DNA of 64,000 nucleotides from Flavimaricola sp. (lineage in GTDB: Bacteria > Pseudomonadota > Alphaproteobacteria > Rhodobacterales > Rhodobacteraceae), in NCBI GenBank assembly GCA_029255105.1, contig JAQWWH010000064.1, forward strand, positions 18,544 through 82,543. Reading direction: 5' to 3'. Below are positions 1-9,100 of the stretch, in pieces. The notes under the pieces were generated by a model. The model was not told the origin of the DNA. It saw nothing but the letters and a program-made list of their open reading frames with translations, and did no database searches. Each line of letters opens with the position of its first letter. Position 1 is the first letter of the stretch. A program made the translations under genes and the position numbers.

Positions 1-3
1 CAT
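1..3 (-). CDS. pufM: Start codon of pufM (reaction centre M subunit), cut by window edge
   Basis: Only the ATG is inside the window. Reading the minus strand, the pufL stop TAA (20-18) overlaps an AAGGAGG Shine-Dalgarno sequence, and an ATG at 3-1 follows at a 9-base spacing. In purple bacteria pufM directly follows pufL and has its own strong ribosome site, so this is very likely its start. Another ATG at 10-8 is too close to the Shine-Dalgarno sequence. No protein sequence can be checked. Confidence 0.5.
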
Positions 4-17
4 TTTTCATATCCTCC

Positions 18-848
18 TTACAGGTTCACCCACCAGGGCAGTTCGTAGTACCAATCCCACCAGACGATCCATTCGTCGAACCAGATCGTGCCTGAGATGA
101 CGATACAGATCGCCGACCACAGACCCGCATTCAGGGCCAGGAACAGGCCAAGACGGTGGATGCCCAACGGCCCGATCGAATAGCCGATCAGATCGCGGAA
201 GTAGGTGTCTTCGTGATCCGGTGACCGGACTTCTTCGCCCTTGGTCGGGTTGACCGCCGACAGCACCAGCGACCCGTGCAGGGCCAGGGCGACCGCTGTC
301 ACAAAGAAGAAGCTGATGGCGACCATATGGGCAGGGTTGTAATGGAAGTTGCCGTAGGCGTAGCCGACATTGTTCACCCAATCGAGGTGAGAGAAGATGC
401 CGTATGGAAAGCCGTGCCCCCATGCGCCCAGCAGGACCGGCCGGATGACGACCAGTGTGACATAGGCAAGGATCGCAACGCCGAAGGCGAACGGGACATG
501 GTACCCGATGCCAAGTTTGCGGCAGATTTCGACCTCTCGCATCGCCCAGCTTACAAATGCGCCAATCGCACAGATCGTGATGATCTGCCAAAGGCCACCT
601 TCGAGCAGCGGTGCAGCACCCAGCCCAACTTCAAGGGCCGGTGGGTTGATCGAGATAAGCCAAGGGTTCCAGGTTGGTCCCTGACTGGCGCCGTAGAAGA
701 TCATGATCGTTCCGAGGGCAGCGAAAAAGAACGTCGTGACCCCGAAGAAGCCTACATAGAAGGGCCCCACCCAGAAGTCGAACAGATCCCCGCCGACCAG
801 CGTTCCGCCACGGACCCGGTATTTTCTTTCGAAGCTGAGCTGAGCCAT
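18..848 (-). CDS. pufL: Photosynthetic reaction centre L subunit PufL
   Basis: PufL (276 aa) is one of the two membrane core subunits of the type-2 reaction centre. With PufM it binds the bacteriochlorophyll special pair, accessory bacteriochlorophylls, bacteriopheophytins, quinones and the non-haem iron. The N-terminus [12 protein letters not shown] and the five hydrophobic segments are typical. With the start Met counted, H154 and H174 match the accessory and special-pair ligands, and H191 and H231 match the iron ligands (one more than the usual Rhodobacter numbers); E213 sits beside them. Length equals that of known PufL. It lies between pufA, across a hairpin-bearing gap, and pufM in the usual pufQBALM order. 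Confidence 0.98.
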   Translation of the reverse strand: MAQLSFERKYRVRGGTLVGGDLFDFWVGPFYVGFFGVTTFFFAALGTIMIFYGASQGPTWNPWLISINPPALEVGLGAAPLLEGGLWQIITICAIGAFVSWAMREVEICRKLGIGYHVPFAFGVAILAYVTLVVIRPVLLGAWGHGFPYGIFSHLDWVNNVGYAYGNFHYNPAHMVAISFFFVTAVALALHGSLVLSAVNPTKGEEVRSPDHEDTYFRDLIGYSIGPLGIHRLGLFLALNAGLWSAICIVISGTIWFDEWIVWWDWYYELPWWVNL

Positions 849-928
849 CTTCCGTCTCCGTTATAGTATGACGCCTCTGCCCGATACGGGGCCGCCGCCA
901 TCACCAAATGTCTTTGTGAAGGTTTGCC

Positions 929-953
929 GCGGGCGAAACATGGCCCCGCCCGC
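929..953 (-). other. Intercistronic hairpin between pufA and pufL
   Basis: The inverted repeat GCGGGCG / CGCCCGC has 7-bp arms at 929-935 and 947-953 around an 11-base loop. It lies in the 134-base gap after pufA. In Rhodobacter, hairpins at this position protect the 3' end of the pufBA message, so that more LH1 than reaction-centre protein is made. A second small GC stem lies near 879-892. Position and structure are seen; function is inferred from the known puf operon. Confidence 0.75.
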
Positions 954-982
954 AGCGATTGTCTTTGCTGGCTAGAGCCGGA

Positions 983-1138
983 TCACATGCCGCCGAAGGC
1001 GAGTGTGAACCAATTGGTCGACTCGTTGCTAAGCAGGACGAGGTGAATCATCGCTGCGAGCAAAAAGAGGAACACGCCCTGCGCCACGAAAACACGGCGG
1101 GGGTCGAAGATGAGCCAGATCTTGTAGAACTGTGCCAT
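983..1138 (-). CDS. pufA: Light-harvesting 1 alpha polypeptide PufA
   Basis: This is the 51-aa alpha chain of the core antenna (LH1), a single-span membrane peptide that binds bacteriochlorophyll and forms the ring round the reaction centre with PufB. The sequence begins [17 protein letters not shown], which is typical for alphaproteobacterial LH1 alpha. A hydrophobic span follows (about 16-36), with H32 in the Axx(x)H context as the bacteriochlorophyll ligand, and W43 follows it. The C-terminal tail is short and ends in FGGM. The ATG at 1138 lies 15 bases after the pufB stop, and a hairpin follows the gene. The C-terminus may be processed, as in relatives, but that cannot be seen here. Confidence 0.95.
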   Translation of the reverse strand: MAQFYKIWLIFDPRRVFVAQGVFLFLLAAMIHLVLLSNESTNWFTLAFGGM

Positions 1139-1153
1139 TTGAATGTTCCTTTC

Positions 1154-1309
1154 TTACCAGCTGAACCAGGGCAGTTTGATGTACGTCAGGATATGAGCGA
1201 CGACTGCAACGATCGTGAAGATCGTAAGCCCGCTCATATACACCGAGTGCAGCTCCTGAGCCTGCTCATCTGTGAGACCTGTGAACGAAAGGTCAGATTT
1301 ATCAGCCAT
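1154..1309 (-). CDS. pufB: Light-harvesting 1 beta polypeptide PufB
   Basis: This is the 51-aa beta chain of LH1. [20 protein letters not shown] is almost the textbook N-terminus, followed by H21, a membrane span (about 26-44) and H39, the bacteriochlorophyll ligand, then the LPWF tail. The start at 1309 was chosen because GGAGG stands about eight bases upstream and the N-terminus matches the family. The reading frame stays open to 1363, but those extra residues are not conserved. It is the first structural gene after pufQ in the puf segment and is expected to be expressed at high level with pufA. Confidence 0.97.
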   Translation of the reverse strand: MADKSDLSFTGLTDEQAQELHSVYMSGLTIFTIVAVVAHILTYIKLPWFSW

Positions 1310-1422
1310 GTTTTTCCTCCGAAAAATTGCACTGACGCCGCACGTCCCCCGCGGCCGGGTCACGACAGGGGCTCATCCCCTGCCCTAGTTCCGCCTGTCC
1401 CTTTCGGGTGGCGAACTGTTGT

Positions 1423-1450
1423 GCCTCCGGCCCCGTTGGGGATCGGAAGC
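1423..1450 (-). other. Hairpin in the pufQ-pufB gap
   Basis: On the minus strand GCTTCCG and CCCC pair with GGGG and CGGAGGC, with one internal bulge and a four-base AACG loop, just after the pufQ stop at 1460. A second imperfect stem (CGCC..CCC / GGG..GGCG) lies at about 1392-1413. The pufQ-pufB gap of Rhodobacter also has structured RNA tied to decay and processing of the long bch-puf transcript, so a processing role is likely but inferred. Confidence 0.55.
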
Positions 1451-1459
1451 GAATTCCTC

Positions 1460-1684
1460 TTACGCCGTAAAGATATGCGGCGTGATGATCCGTGCCTGTG
1501 TCCAGGCCCGCGCGATGGGGCCCTTTTCAGGCATGGTGAACTGGCGTGCCGCACTAAGACCCCAAGTCAGGATCGCCAGCGGCAAGGCGGCCAGAAAAAT
1601 GATGGCAAAGTACGCGTAGTATTCGCGCTTGGGGGGCGCTCGCCGCGTCCGCTCAAGCGGGGTATTTGACGTAAAGTCGGTCAT
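1460..1684 (-). CDS. pufQ: PufQ, bacteriochlorophyll assembly factor
   Basis: PufQ (74 aa) is a small membrane protein needed for normal bacteriochlorophyll formation and delivery in Rhodobacter; its exact action is unsettled. One membrane segment lies at about 24-45 after a basic N-terminus. The C-terminal stretch [18 protein letters not shown] matches the conserved end of PufQ (GP-ARAW...ITP-IF). The ATG at 1684 overlaps the bchZ stop by four bases (ATGA), so translation is probably coupled to bchZ. The open frame continues upstream to 1867, but that part is bchZ read out of frame. Identification rests on the C-terminal motif, size and location. Confidence 0.9.
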   Translation of the reverse strand: MTDFTSNTPLERTRRAPPKREYYAYFAIIFLAALPLAILTWGLSAARQFTMPEKGPIARAWTQARIITPHIFTA

Positions 1685-3144
1685 CTGCGTGATCCTCCCA
1701 CCACTGTGTCCAGGGCCTCGACCGTTTCCAGAACCACCCGCTCCGCACCTGCATCCAAGGCGGCCCGCTCCGCTGCGTCGCGCAGGGATTTGGCCGCTGA
1801 AATGCGGGTCAGGATGGGGTGGCTGGCCACGATATCGTCGAGTTTCTTCTGTGCGTCCGCGTCCCATGGAAAATCGCGGCGCAGCGGCGTCAGGGTGGCA
1901 TCGGCCTTGTCCATATCCGTACCAAGCGGCAGAATATGGAACAGGGCGTCAAACAACCCGTTGCATACTTCCTGAATCATGTAAGTGGCGCCAGCGTACC
2001 CCATGAAGGGTGTTCCCGTCGCGCGCCGAATAGCGGCACCGGGAAAACTTGCTGGAATGAACGAAGGGCTTGGGCCGTGGCCACCCTTCATCTCTGCCAT
2101 ATACATCTTCTCGTTTATCGACCCGAAAACGATCAGCGGACGCTTTGTGTGCATCATCGACCGGACGTCTTCGTTGTCGGTTTTCTTGCCCCGCAGGCGG
2201 GACACGGCAAAGGCACAGGGAAAGCCCAGATCACCTTCGAGGTATTTGCGAATGCCGCGGGTATAGGTCTCATTCGCCACGACGGCGAAATCGCAAGTAG
2301 CATAGAAATCCTGTGTGACCGAACGCCACAGATCCCAGACCGGCTTGATCGTCGAATGCTTTTCGCGTTCGATGAACGGCTCTGGATCAAGACCAAGCAT
2401 TTCGCCTAGCTTGCGCAGGAACAGGGTCGTGCTTTCGATGCCGAAGGGGGCCTGCAAGTAGGGCTTGCCCAGCACTTCGCACAGACCACGGCCAAACTCG
2501 CGGTACATGCAGATGTTCACATCGGCATTCACCAGATTGCGCATCTCGGCGACATGGGCGCCAAGCGGCATGACCATGTTCACTTCGGCCCCGATACCTT
2601 CAACAAGGCGGCGGATCTCGGCGAGGTCCGAGGGCATGTTGAACGTGCCATACATCGGTCCAAGAATGTTGACGCGGGGGGCGGCGCCCTCTTCGCGCTT
2701 CTTTTCGGGCGGCATACGGCCCTTGGTCATCCCGAACTCAGTAAAGATCCAGGTCATCGCGCGGTCCGCGGATTCCCATTGGTCTTCGTCGATGGTGCGC
2801 GGCAGGAACCGCTGGATATTTGTCCCCTGCGGGGTCACGCCACCACCGATCATCTCGGCGATAGAGCCAGTGACGACCACGGCGGGAAGGGCCGGATCAA
2901 GGACCTGCCAGGCGCGTTTCATCGCCCCTTCGGTGCCTTCACCCATCTCGTCTTCGCTTAGCCCGGTCACCACGATCGGCAACTCGTGCGGCGGCAAGCC
3001 GTCGGTATAGTGCAGAACGCTGGTAACGGGCAGGTTTTCGCAACCCACAGGACCGTCGATGACAACCTGAAGGCCTTTGACAGCACAGAACGCATAGACA
3101 GCGCCCCAATACCCACCAGCCCGATCATGATCCATTACAAGCAT
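1681..3144 (-). CDS. bchZ: Chlorophyllide a reductase subunit Z
   Basis: BchZ (487 aa) is a NifK-like subunit of chlorophyllide a oxidoreductase, the nitrogenase-like enzyme that reduces ring B on the way to bacteriochlorophyllide. With BchY it forms the catalytic part that receives electrons from BchX. The N-terminus [20 protein letters not shown] and the [13 protein letters not shown] stretch are characteristic. C35 in the latter matches the single BchZ cysteine reported, as I recall, to help hold the catalytic 4Fe-4S cluster in Roseobacter denitrificans. Length is normal. It overlaps bchY by one base at the start and pufQ by four at the end. In Rhodobacter the puf promoter lies in or near the end of bchZ; I could not locate it here. 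Confidence 0.97.
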   Translation of the reverse strand: MLVMDHDRAGGYWGAVYAFCAVKGLQVVIDGPVGCENLPVTSVLHYTDGLPPHELPIVVTGLSEDEMGEGTEGAMKRAWQVLDPALPAVVVTGSIAEMIGGGVTPQGTNIQRFLPRTIDEDQWESADRAMTWIFTEFGMTKGRMPPEKKREEGAAPRVNILGPMYGTFNMPSDLAEIRRLVEGIGAEVNMVMPLGAHVAEMRNLVNADVNICMYREFGRGLCEVLGKPYLQAPFGIESTTLFLRKLGEMLGLDPEPFIEREKHSTIKPVWDLWRSVTQDFYATCDFAVVANETYTRGIRKYLEGDLGFPCAFAVSRLRGKKTDNEDVRSMMHTKRPLIVFGSINEKMYMAEMKGGHGPSPSFIPASFPGAAIRRATGTPFMGYAGATYMIQEVCNGLFDALFHILPLGTDMDKADATLTPLRRDFPWDADAQKKLDDIVASHPILTRISAAKSLRDAAERAALDAGAERVVLETVEALDTVVGGSRR

Positions 3145-4739
3145 CAGATCATCTCCTCGGCCTTGGCGGCGCGCGCCAGCTTGTCGAGCTTTTTCTGGTG
3201 CTGGGCTCGGTAATCGGGCCGCAGGTTCGGGCTGCCTTCCCAGACACCGGCAGTGTCGCCGTGGCCAACGCCTTCGAAAAAGGCGCGCATCTTGCCCATC
3301 CGGTCCTTGCCCGCAATGGCGGCATTGACGACCTGGCCAAGGCTTCCGGCGCCTGCCGGGCCCATCAGCGGACGGGCCGAGATCAGGTTGGTGAAGTAAA
3401 GCGCGGGAATACCCAGCTCTTTACCGCGCTGAACCACGGGTGTTGTCCCGATGGCCAGATCAGGCTTGATGCCTTCCATGGCCGACAGATCATCCTCGAG
3501 AGAGGCGCGATACTTGACCTTGACGCCCTTGGCCTCAAGCCATTCTGCATCAGCGGCCGACCAAGGTGTCTTGGGACAGGCTGTGCCTACGTAGGGAACA
3601 TTCGCCCCGCTTTCGATCAGCAGGCGGGCGACCAGAAGTTCAGACCCTTCGTAGCCGGACAGCGTGATCGTCCCATTGATCGGAACCGCCGAAAGGGCGC
3701 CCCGGATCGCGGGGAGGAATGCGTTTTGCGCAGCGGCGACGCGGTCGGCAGGCAGGCCAAAGGCATCGCCGATCCCGGCCAGCCAGGCGGCAGTGCCATC
3801 ATGCCCGACAGGGGCCGAGCCAATGATCGGACGGCCAGCGGCCTGAAACTCGCGGACCGACGCGGTATAGAAGGGGTGGATCGCGGCAACGGCACCGCAA
3901 TCAAGGGCGGCATAAAGCTCGCGCCATTCGCGGGTCGGAACAACCGGCCCGGCGGCAAGGCCAAGCGGGGCCAGCATGGCGCCGATCATCATCGGGTCAG
4001 CCGGGAACATCTCGCCCAGAAGGGAAACTGTCGGACGATCGGACTTGCCGCCCTGCGGGGCAGCAACCGGACCGGCTTTGATCTCTTCACGGGCATAGGC
4101 CAGCATCGCACCGGCCAGCACATCCTTGGCCTCGGCGTGCGTCGGGATGCCAAAGCCGGGGACGTCGATGCCAACGATCCGAACGCCGTCAATCTCGCGT
4201 GGCAACAGGCGAAGCGGCACACCCGAGGCGGTTGGCACGCAAAGGTTGGTCACGACGATGGCGTCATACTTTGCCGGATCGGCCAGATCGTGGACGCTTT
4301 CACGGATGTCCTCGAACAGCTTGCCGGTGACAAGTGTTTCGGAATTGAACGGCACATAGCCAACCGACCGGCGGGCACCGTAGAAATGCGACACGAAGGT
4401 AAGGCCGTAAACGCAGCAGGCAGAGCCTGACAGAACCGTCGCCACCCGTTTCATCCGCAGGCCAACGCGCAAAGAGCCGAAGGCAGGGCACATGGACTGA
4501 GGCTGATCGTGGGGGCCGGTCGGATAGTCGGCGGCATAGCGGTCAAGGATCTCGGACTTGCCCGCGTTGCGGGCAGCGTCGGCCATCTCGCCTTTGGAAT
4601 GGCAACCCATTCCATCAACCGGGGCGGTCGCCCCCTGAGCAGGAGCAACAGCAGCAGCTTCGGTCGCCGACTTCACGACAACCTTGCCATCGGCATCATA
4701 GCCGACTTCATAGCCTTCGCTCCCTGCACCGTCATGCAT
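3144..4739 (-). CDS. bchY: Chlorophyllide a reductase subunit Y
   Basis: BchY (531 aa from this ATG) is the NifD-like subunit of chlorophyllide a oxidoreductase, partner of BchZ. C84 (QSMCPAFGS), C109 (SGSACC) and C167 (VTNLCVPT) have the same spacing (25 and 58) as the three cluster-binding cysteines I recall for the Roseobacter denitrificans enzyme (62, 87, 145). That puts about 22 extra residues at the N-terminus here. The first roughly 40 residues are acidic or Ala-rich and low in complexity, so the true start could be internal, although no better ribosome site was found. The ATG overlaps the end of a 51-codon ORF that separates bchY from bchX. Confidence 0.96.
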   Translation of the reverse strand: MHDGAGSEGYEVGYDADGKVVVKSATEAAAVAPAQGATAPVDGMGCHSKGEMADAARNAGKSEILDRYAADYPTGPHDQPQSMCPAFGSLRVGLRMKRVATVLSGSACCVYGLTFVSHFYGARRSVGYVPFNSETLVTGKLFEDIRESVHDLADPAKYDAIVVTNLCVPTASGVPLRLLPREIDGVRIVGIDVPGFGIPTHAEAKDVLAGAMLAYAREEIKAGPVAAPQGGKSDRPTVSLLGEMFPADPMMIGAMLAPLGLAAGPVVPTREWRELYAALDCGAVAAIHPFYTASVREFQAAGRPIIGSAPVGHDGTAAWLAGIGDAFGLPADRVAAAQNAFLPAIRGALSAVPINGTITLSGYEGSELLVARLLIESGANVPYVGTACPKTPWSAADAEWLEAKGVKVKYRASLEDDLSAMEGIKPDLAIGTTPVVQRGKELGIPALYFTNLISARPLMGPAGAGSLGQVVNAAIAGKDRMGKMRAFFEGVGHGDTAGVWEGSPNLRPDYRAQHQKKLDKLARAAKAEEMI

Positions 4740-4887
4740 CGTAGTGCACTCCGGGCCTTGGGTTCACGTTCAATGGCGCGGTACGCAAAATGTCCTGGAT
4801 CAGGCGGCGCAACTGCTCGGGGCTCGCCTTCTTGACGACTTGGTTGGCTTCGCGGGCTTCGTCAGACTCTTGATTACGCATCGTCAT
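4732..4887 (-). CDS. Small ORF (51 aa) between bchX and bchY, unknown function
   Basis: I do not recognise this protein. It would be 51 aa, starting [14 protein letters not shown] and ending [12 protein letters not shown], soluble and charged, with a likely amphipathic helix around SPEQLRRLIQDILR. Its ATG (4887) lies inside the last codons of bchX, and its TGA (4734-4732) lies inside the first codons of bchY, in different frames from both. A ten-base match to the 16S rRNA tail (GGAGGTGATC, 4898-4889) stands six bases before the ATG, far stronger than the site before bchY. Filling the gap exactly, with overlaps at both ends, argues for real coupled translation. An alternative is that the strong site is only a leftover of an older bchY start. 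A second ATG lies two codons downstream. Confidence 0.6.
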   Translation of the reverse strand: MTMRNQESDEAREANQVVKKASPEQLRRLIQDILRTAPLNVNPRPGVHYDA

Positions 4888-5878
4888 AGATCACCTCCAA
4901 AGACTCTTTTGGCTTGGCGTACTTGCCGCGCATGTCTTCGTCGTTTGCGGGAACCAGCTGGTAGTCACCGCCGGTATCCTTGGCGTCGAACAGCCCAAGA
5001 AGGCCGTCCTGATCCAGCGGCTTGGGGCGGACCGGCGGAGCGATGCCCACGGCCTCGGCAAGACCGGCGAACATCTCGCCCCACTGGCTCTGCATGGTGC
5101 CGACGATCTGGTAGTTCGCTGACTTCTTGCGCAGATCATCGTCCTGCGGAATCGCCGCCAGAACCGGGATATTGACCGCCTTGGCAAAGGCCTGCGCCTC
5201 ACCGGTGCCGTCGTCCTTGTTGATGACAAGACCAGCGACGCCGACATTGCCGCCCAGCTTGCGGAAGTATTCCACGGCCGAGCAGACGTTGTTCGCGACA
5301 TAAAGGGACTGAAGGTCGTTCGACCCTACAAGGATCACCTTTTGCGCCATGTCACGGGCGATGGGCAGACCAAAGCCGCCGCAGACCACGTCACCCAGAA
5401 AATCCAGAAGAACGTAGTCGAAATCCCAATCATGGAAGCCCAGCTTTTCCAGCAGCTCGAACCCGTGAATGATGCCACGTCCGCCACAGCCGCGACCGAC
5501 TTCCGGCCCGCCAAGTTCCATTGCAAAGACGCCGCCCCGCTTGAAGCAGACATCGCCAATCTTGACCTCTTCACCGGCCAGCTTCTTCTTTGAAGATGTC
5601 TCGATAATCGTGGGGCAGGCCTTGCCGCCAAACAGAAGGGACGTGGTGTCAGACTTGGGATCGCAACCGATCAGCAGAACCCGCTTGCCCATCTCGGCCA
5701 TCATGTGGCTGAGGTTGGCGAGGGTGAAAGACTTGCCGATGCCGCCCTTGCCATAGATGGCAATGATCTGGGTGTGCTTGGTCGGCTCGCCCTGCGGAAC
5801 CTCGAGCGACGGCTCTTCGTTCGCTTCGTCGCGCAGACGCTGGTCGAAGTCCTTCAGGTTCGGGATCTCGTCTTTCAT
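4874..5878 (-). CDS. bchX: Chlorophyllide a reductase iron protein BchX
   Basis: BchX (334 aa) is the NifH-like ATP-dependent reductase that passes electrons to BchY-BchZ. The P-loop GKGGIGKS is at 43-50. C131 and C166, spaced 35 as in NifH, are the ligands of the 4Fe-4S cluster bridging the homodimer, and GCDPKSDTT (71-79) is a typical switch region. About 35 residues precede the P-loop domain, as usual for BchX. The ATG at 5878 overlaps the bchC stop by four bases (ATGA). The 3' end carries the ribosome site and start codon of the following small ORF. Confidence 0.98.
   Translation of the reverse strand: MKDEIPNLKDFDQRLRDEANEEPSLEVPQGEPTKHTQIIAIYGKGGIGKSFTLANLSHMMAEMGKRVLLIGCDPKSDTTSLLFGGKACPTIIETSSKKKLAGEEVKIGDVCFKRGGVFAMELGGPEVGRGCGGRGIIHGFELLEKLGFHDWDFDYVLLDFLGDVVCGGFGLPIARDMAQKVILVGSNDLQSLYVANNVCSAVEYFRKLGGNVGVAGLVINKDDGTGEAQAFAKAVNIPVLAAIPQDDDLRKKSANYQIVGTMQSQWGEMFAGLAEAVGIAPPVRPKPLDQDGLLGLFDAKDTGGDYQLVPANDEDMRGKYAKPKESLEVIYDDA
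4889..4898 (-). promoter_or_regulatory. Extended Shine-Dalgarno inside the bchX 3' end
   Basis: GGAGGTGATC on the minus strand is fully complementary to the 3' end of 16S rRNA and ends one base before the ATG at 4887. The same bases encode the BchX tail residues E-V-I, a tail (LEVIYDD) that as I recall is conserved in BchX. It decides the start of the 51-aa ORF and may also feed ribosomes to bchY by coupling. Confidence 0.7.
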
Positions 5879-6831
5879 TGTACGTCCTTCCAGTCGAGAA
5901 TCATCTTGAGACAGCCCAGATCGGAAAAGGCGGTGTCATAGGCTTCCGCAGCTGCGGTTGCCGGGCGTTCGTGGGTAATAAGGTCATGCAGGGACAGGGC
6001 CCCACTCTCGACCAGAGCGCGGGTTGCCATCATGTCGTCTGCGGCCCATTCGGCGGCGATGCGAAAGCGCGCCTCTTTCATGAAGGCAGGCGGAAAGGCA
6101 AAGCTAAGCGGTTCGGTGTAGAACCCAGCCAGGACGATTTCGCCACCTTTGGCCATGCGGCCGACAAGATCATTGAGCAGATCGGCACGGCCAGAGGCGT
6201 CATAGATCGACAGGTAGTCACGACGCGGATCGGCATCGGGATGAACGACCTCGTAGCCATCGGCACCGGCAGCCCGCGTCGGATCAATTTCCCAAACCGT
6301 CGGCGCAGGCGCGCCAGCCGCAATTGTCAACCGCGCAAGAAGTCGGCCCAGAACGCCGTGACCGATGATCAGGTCTGGAACAACCTTGCCCGGCCCCGCC
6401 ATTGCGTGACGTGCTGTGGCGGCCAGTGCCAGCAGTGCGCCTTCGGCACCAAGGCCGGGGTCGATCCGGGTGACCCGGCTCGCCTTGGTCACAAGGCGCG
6501 CTGCGGCACCGCCAAAAAGGCCGTGCGCCCCGATGTAGCAGGATGCGCCGGGTACGAAGACCCGTGTTCCGACGCGAATGCCGGTATCGGCACCCGCCTC
6601 AACAACCTCACCAGCTGACTCGTAGCCGGGAACCAGCGGATAGCCCATGCCGGGGAACGGAGGCATCTTGCCGGACCAAAAAAGCTTTTCGGTCCCGGTC
6701 GAGATGCCGGAATGAGTAATCTCAACGACGAGGTCCTCAGACGTCGGTTCCATCAAGGCGACATCGCCCAGGCCAACCCGACCGGGAGCGCTAAGGATGA
6801 CTGCCTTGGTTTCCAACGAACTTCCCCTCAT
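5875..6831 (-). CDS. bchC: 3-hydroxyethyl bacteriochlorophyllide a dehydrogenase BchC
   Basis: BchC (318 aa from this start) oxidises the C3 hydroxyethyl group of the bacteriochlorin to acetyl, using NAD. It belongs to the medium-chain dehydrogenase superfamily but lacks the usual set of zinc residues. A GHGVLGRL dinucleotide-binding loop lies at about 157-164, and [12 protein letters not shown] lies in the catalytic half. The frame is open to 6870. I chose the ATG at 6831, but known BchC proteins begin near ETKAVIL, which would fit the TTG at 6816 with GAGGGGAAG in front. First gene of the bchCXYZ-puf superoperon, behind three PpsR-type sites. Confidence 0.94.
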   Translation of the reverse strand: MRGSSLETKAVILSAPGRVGLGDVALMEPTSEDLVVEITHSGISTGTEKLFWSGKMPPFPGMGYPLVPGYESAGEVVEAGADTGIRVGTRVFVPGASCYIGAHGLFGGAAARLVTKASRVTRIDPGLGAEGALLALAATARHAMAGPGKVVPDLIIGHGVLGRLLARLTIAAGAPAPTVWEIDPTRAAGADGYEVVHPDADPRRDYLSIYDASGRADLLNDLVGRMAKGGEIVLAGFYTEPLSFAFPPAFMKEARFRIAAEWAADDMMATRALVESGALSLHDLITHERPATAAAEAYDTAFSDLGCLKMILDWKDVQ

Positions 6832-6881
6832 CGTGTTTCTAAGCACGAGGCGCGACAGAGAGTCGCACACCGACCTTCATG

Positions 6882-6950
6882 TGTAAGTCTAGTCTGACAG
6901 TTGGCAGTGTCAATTGATTTAGACAGATAATGTGTCAATCTAGCCTGACA
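6882..6950. promoter_or_regulatory. Three tandem PpsR/CrtJ-type operators upstream of bchC
   Basis: Three exact TGT-N12-ACA motifs lie at 6882-6899, 6908-6925 and 6933-6950, with gaps of 8 and 7 bases. This is the recognition pattern of PpsR (CrtJ), the repressor of pigment genes in aerobic or lit cells. Pairs about 8 bases apart are bound cooperatively at the bchC promoter of Rhodobacter capsulatus. The third copy overlaps the crtF stop codon. The motifs are plainly visible; binding is inferred. Confidence 0.88.
6886..6913 (-). promoter_or_regulatory. Predicted bchC promoter
   Basis: On the minus strand a TTGACA box (6913-6908) and a TAGACT box (6891-6886) are 16 bases apart and point towards bchC, giving a leader of roughly 50 bases to the ATG. 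The -35 box lies in PpsR site 2 and the -10 box in site 1, so bound repressor would block RNA polymerase. The -35 box is perfect and the -10 box matches 4 of 6. Confidence 0.6.
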
Positions 6951-8089
6951 GCTTCAACGACCGAGGTGATAAAGGGTCGGGAACTCGGATGAGCCTTGAC
7001 CTGTTCAAAGCCGGCCGACCTCAAAAGAACCATGATTTCCTCGGCCGAACGGGCACGCCCCGTTCGCATGGCCATACAGTAGAGCGCAAAGTAGGCGTCC
7101 CCTGCCCGTCCTGGTTTTGCACCACCGGTCATCGGTTCGGACACAATAATTCGACCACCCGAGGGCAAAGCGGTGTAAACTGCGGACAACAATCGTCCGA
7201 CTGTCTCGTCGTTATGGTCGTAAAGGACCCGGACGAGGCTGATGATATCGAATCCCTGCGGCAGCGCCTGATCCCGAAAAGACCCCGCCACGATCTCAAG
7301 AGACCGGTCCGGGCCGGTGCCGGCGGCTGCAAGCGCATCGAACCTCTGACGCGCTTCGGGCACCACGGCGGGCAGATCGAACAGGGTCAGCGCAATGTCG
7401 GGGTGGGCTTCGGCCACAGCGGCCAGAAACGCACCTGTCCCACCACCAACATCCATCAGCCGATCGGCGTCCTTGAGGTTGATCACAGCCAGGGTATCGG
7501 CCGCGACAAGCTTTTGACTGTCCGCCATCAATTCTGAATAGCGTCGGGCCTGGTCGGGGTCGCTGGCAGCGCCGGCGCCAAAGACATAGGGCCAGAAATC
7601 GGCAAGCTCAGTCTCTGTTTCGCCACGGAAAAAGGCAACGGGATCAGAGAGGTCCCGATACAGGACCTCATGATGGCGGATCATCTCGGACAGGCCCGGA
7701 ACACCAGCCAGTGCAGCCCCGCGTCGTGTCAACCCGTATGAGCCGGATCTGCGCTGCTTAAGCAGACCGATGGCGACGCTCGCGCGCAGCAGGACGTGCA
7801 TTCGATGCAACGGGACCCGGGCACGGGATGCGAGGACCTCGGCGGTCGTATCGGCCTCCAGAAGCGTTGCAGGGATGTCGAACGAAACAAGCGCCTGAAG
7901 AATCTGGCTGTGACAGAACCCGGCAACAAGGTCGAACATGGCCTCGCCTTCAGCCCTGACAATGCGCCGGGTCAGTGGAAACCGGGCCGCCCAGGTCTGG
8001 AACCGCTCGGATGCTACAAGCCGGTTCATCCATCCGCCCGTCCGTTTGGAGGGGGTGGGAAGGGGTGAGGTTGCAGGAATATCAGTCAT
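6935..8089 (-). CDS. crtF: Demethylspheroidene O-methyltransferase CrtF
   Basis: CrtF (384 aa from ATG 8089) methylates the C1 hydroxyl of demethylspheroidene with S-adenosylmethionine, making the methoxy group of spheroidene. The N-terminal dimerisation/winged-helix part covers about residues 40-170. The SAM motif [13 protein letters not shown] starts near 210, and the fold is that of plant-type O-methyltransferases. A GTG at 8110, overlapping the crtE stop, is a possible earlier start (391 aa); neither has a good ribosome site. It follows crtE by 13 bases and so shares its transcript. Its stop codon lies within the outermost PpsR site of bchC. Confidence 0.95.
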   Translation of the reverse strand: MTDIPATSPLPTPSKRTGGWMNRLVASERFQTWAARFPLTRRIVRAEGEAMFDLVAGFCHSQILQALVSFDIPATLLEADTTAEVLASRARVPLHRMHVLLRASVAIGLLKQRRSGSYGLTRRGAALAGVPGLSEMIRHHEVLYRDLSDPVAFFRGETETELADFWPYVFGAGAASDPDQARRYSELMADSQKLVAADTLAVINLKDADRLMDVGGGTGAFLAAVAEAHPDIALTLFDLPAVVPEARQRFDALAAAGTGPDRSLEIVAGSFRDQALPQGFDIISLVRVLYDHNDETVGRLLSAVYTALPSGGRIIVSEPMTGGAKPGRAGDAYFALYCMAMRTGRARSAEEIMVLLRSAGFEQVKAHPSSRPFITSVVEAVRLD

Positions 8090-8102
8090 GAAATCAGTGG
8101 GC

Positions 8103-8984
8103 CTACTCACCCGGAACAGTCAGTCTGCGGCGGGCCGCAGCGGGAACCATGCGGTCGGCATAGGCCCGCACCATCTGGGCCAAAGCCGCTTCACCGGGAC
8201 AGGCCGGGATCGAGGAAATCGCCCCTGCCAGGATGTCATCCAATCTTTGAACCGCGCCACGCACGCCAAGCAGGCTGACGGCATTGGGGCGACCATGCAG
8301 GTCGTCCTGTCCGGCGGGTTTGCCAAGCTCGCCTTCATCGCAAAGCGCGTCGCGCAGGTCGTCGGCAACCTGAAAGGCCTCGCCGATTCTTGCGCCCAAC
8401 TCTTCCCAGGGTTCAGCGTCCTGACCCGCCGCAATGGCACCCATCTGGGTCGCTGCGATGAACAAGGCTCCGGTCTTGGATTGATGGTAGGCGGACAGGT
8501 CGATCTCGCTTTCGCTTTCCCAACCTTGTCCGGCACAAATGCCATAGGGCATCCCCGTCCTTCGCCCCAGAACCGAGATAAGGGCGATAGCGCGGGCCGG
8601 ATCACTTACCCCCGCCCGGGCCAGAACCTCGAATCCCATCACGATCAGGCTGTCGCCGGTCAAGAGGGCCAGGGGTTCAGAGAACGCACGGTGCACGGCA
8701 GGCTTTCCCCGACGCAGGTCGGCATCGTCAAACATCGGCAGATCGTCGTGGACCAGGCTGGCACAGTGGATCAGCTCAAGCGCGACTGCTGCAGCATCCG
8801 TCAGCGCAGGCCGGTCATCGCCGCAAGCGCGCGCCACCGAAACCAGGATCGTCGGCCTGATCCGCGCACCCCCGGGGGTGACCGCATAGCCCAGCGCCGC
8901 AGCCAGACGCGCAGGGGCAATGCCCTTTTGTCCCAGCGAAATGGCAGCCGACATGGCGGCCTCGATCCGTTCCGAAGTGGACAT
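8103..8984 (-). CDS. crtE: Geranylgeranyl diphosphate synthase CrtE
   Basis: CrtE (293 aa) condenses isopentenyl units to C20 geranylgeranyl diphosphate, the precursor for phytoene and for the bacteriochlorophyll side chain. The first aspartate-rich motif DDLPMFDD is at 80-87 and the second, DDLRD, at 208-212, both intact. The ATG at 8984 has GGGAG upstream and gives a normal N-terminus; the open frame to 9047 crosses the operators and is unlikely to be coding. First gene of crtE-crtF, divergent from crtD with two PpsR-type sites between. Confidence 0.95.
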   Translation of the reverse strand: MSTSERIEAAMSAAISLGQKGIAPARLAAALGYAVTPGGARIRPTILVSVARACGDDRPALTDAAAVALELIHCASLVHDDLPMFDDADLRRGKPAVHRAFSEPLALLTGDSLIVMGFEVLARAGVSDPARAIALISVLGRRTGMPYGICAGQGWESESEIDLSAYHQSKTGALFIAATQMGAIAAGQDAEPWEELGARIGEAFQVADDLRDALCDEGELGKPAGQDDLHGRPNAVSLLGVRGAVQRLDDILAGAISSIPACPGEAALAQMVRAYADRMVPAAARRRLTVPGE

Positions 8985-9016
8985 CGCATTCTCCCAACGA
9001 CATGGTCTGTTCTCGC

Positions 9017-9059
9017 TGTCAGAAAATTTGGACACCGAATGTGTCAATCAGACTGGACA
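9017..9059. promoter_or_regulatory. Two PpsR/CrtJ-type operators between crtE and crtD
   Basis: Exact TGT-N12-ACA motifs lie at 9017-9034 and 9042-9059, 7 bases apart, in the 116-base gap between the divergent starts of crtE (8984) and crtD (9101). On the minus strand site two includes a TTGACA that could serve as the crtE -35 box; I see no convincing -10 box. One operator pair probably controls both directions. Confidence 0.8.
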
Positions 9060-9100
9060 CTTTTCATCTTCGAGTCAACAATCGACGAGAGGAGACCCAT

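Noticed and set aside
1685..1867. N-terminal extension of PufQ to 1867
   Set aside because: It lies wholly within bchZ in another frame and is Gly/Arg-rich; the ATGA overlap at 1681-1684 gives the right start.
3198..4430. Plus-strand open frame of 410 codons opposite bchY
   Set aside because: Antisense to an intact bchY; no start signals or conserved motifs.
9002..9100. Earlier ATG for crtD at 9002
   Set aside because: The extra 33 codons would run across both PpsR operators; ATG 9101 has a good ribosome site and the normal N-terminus.
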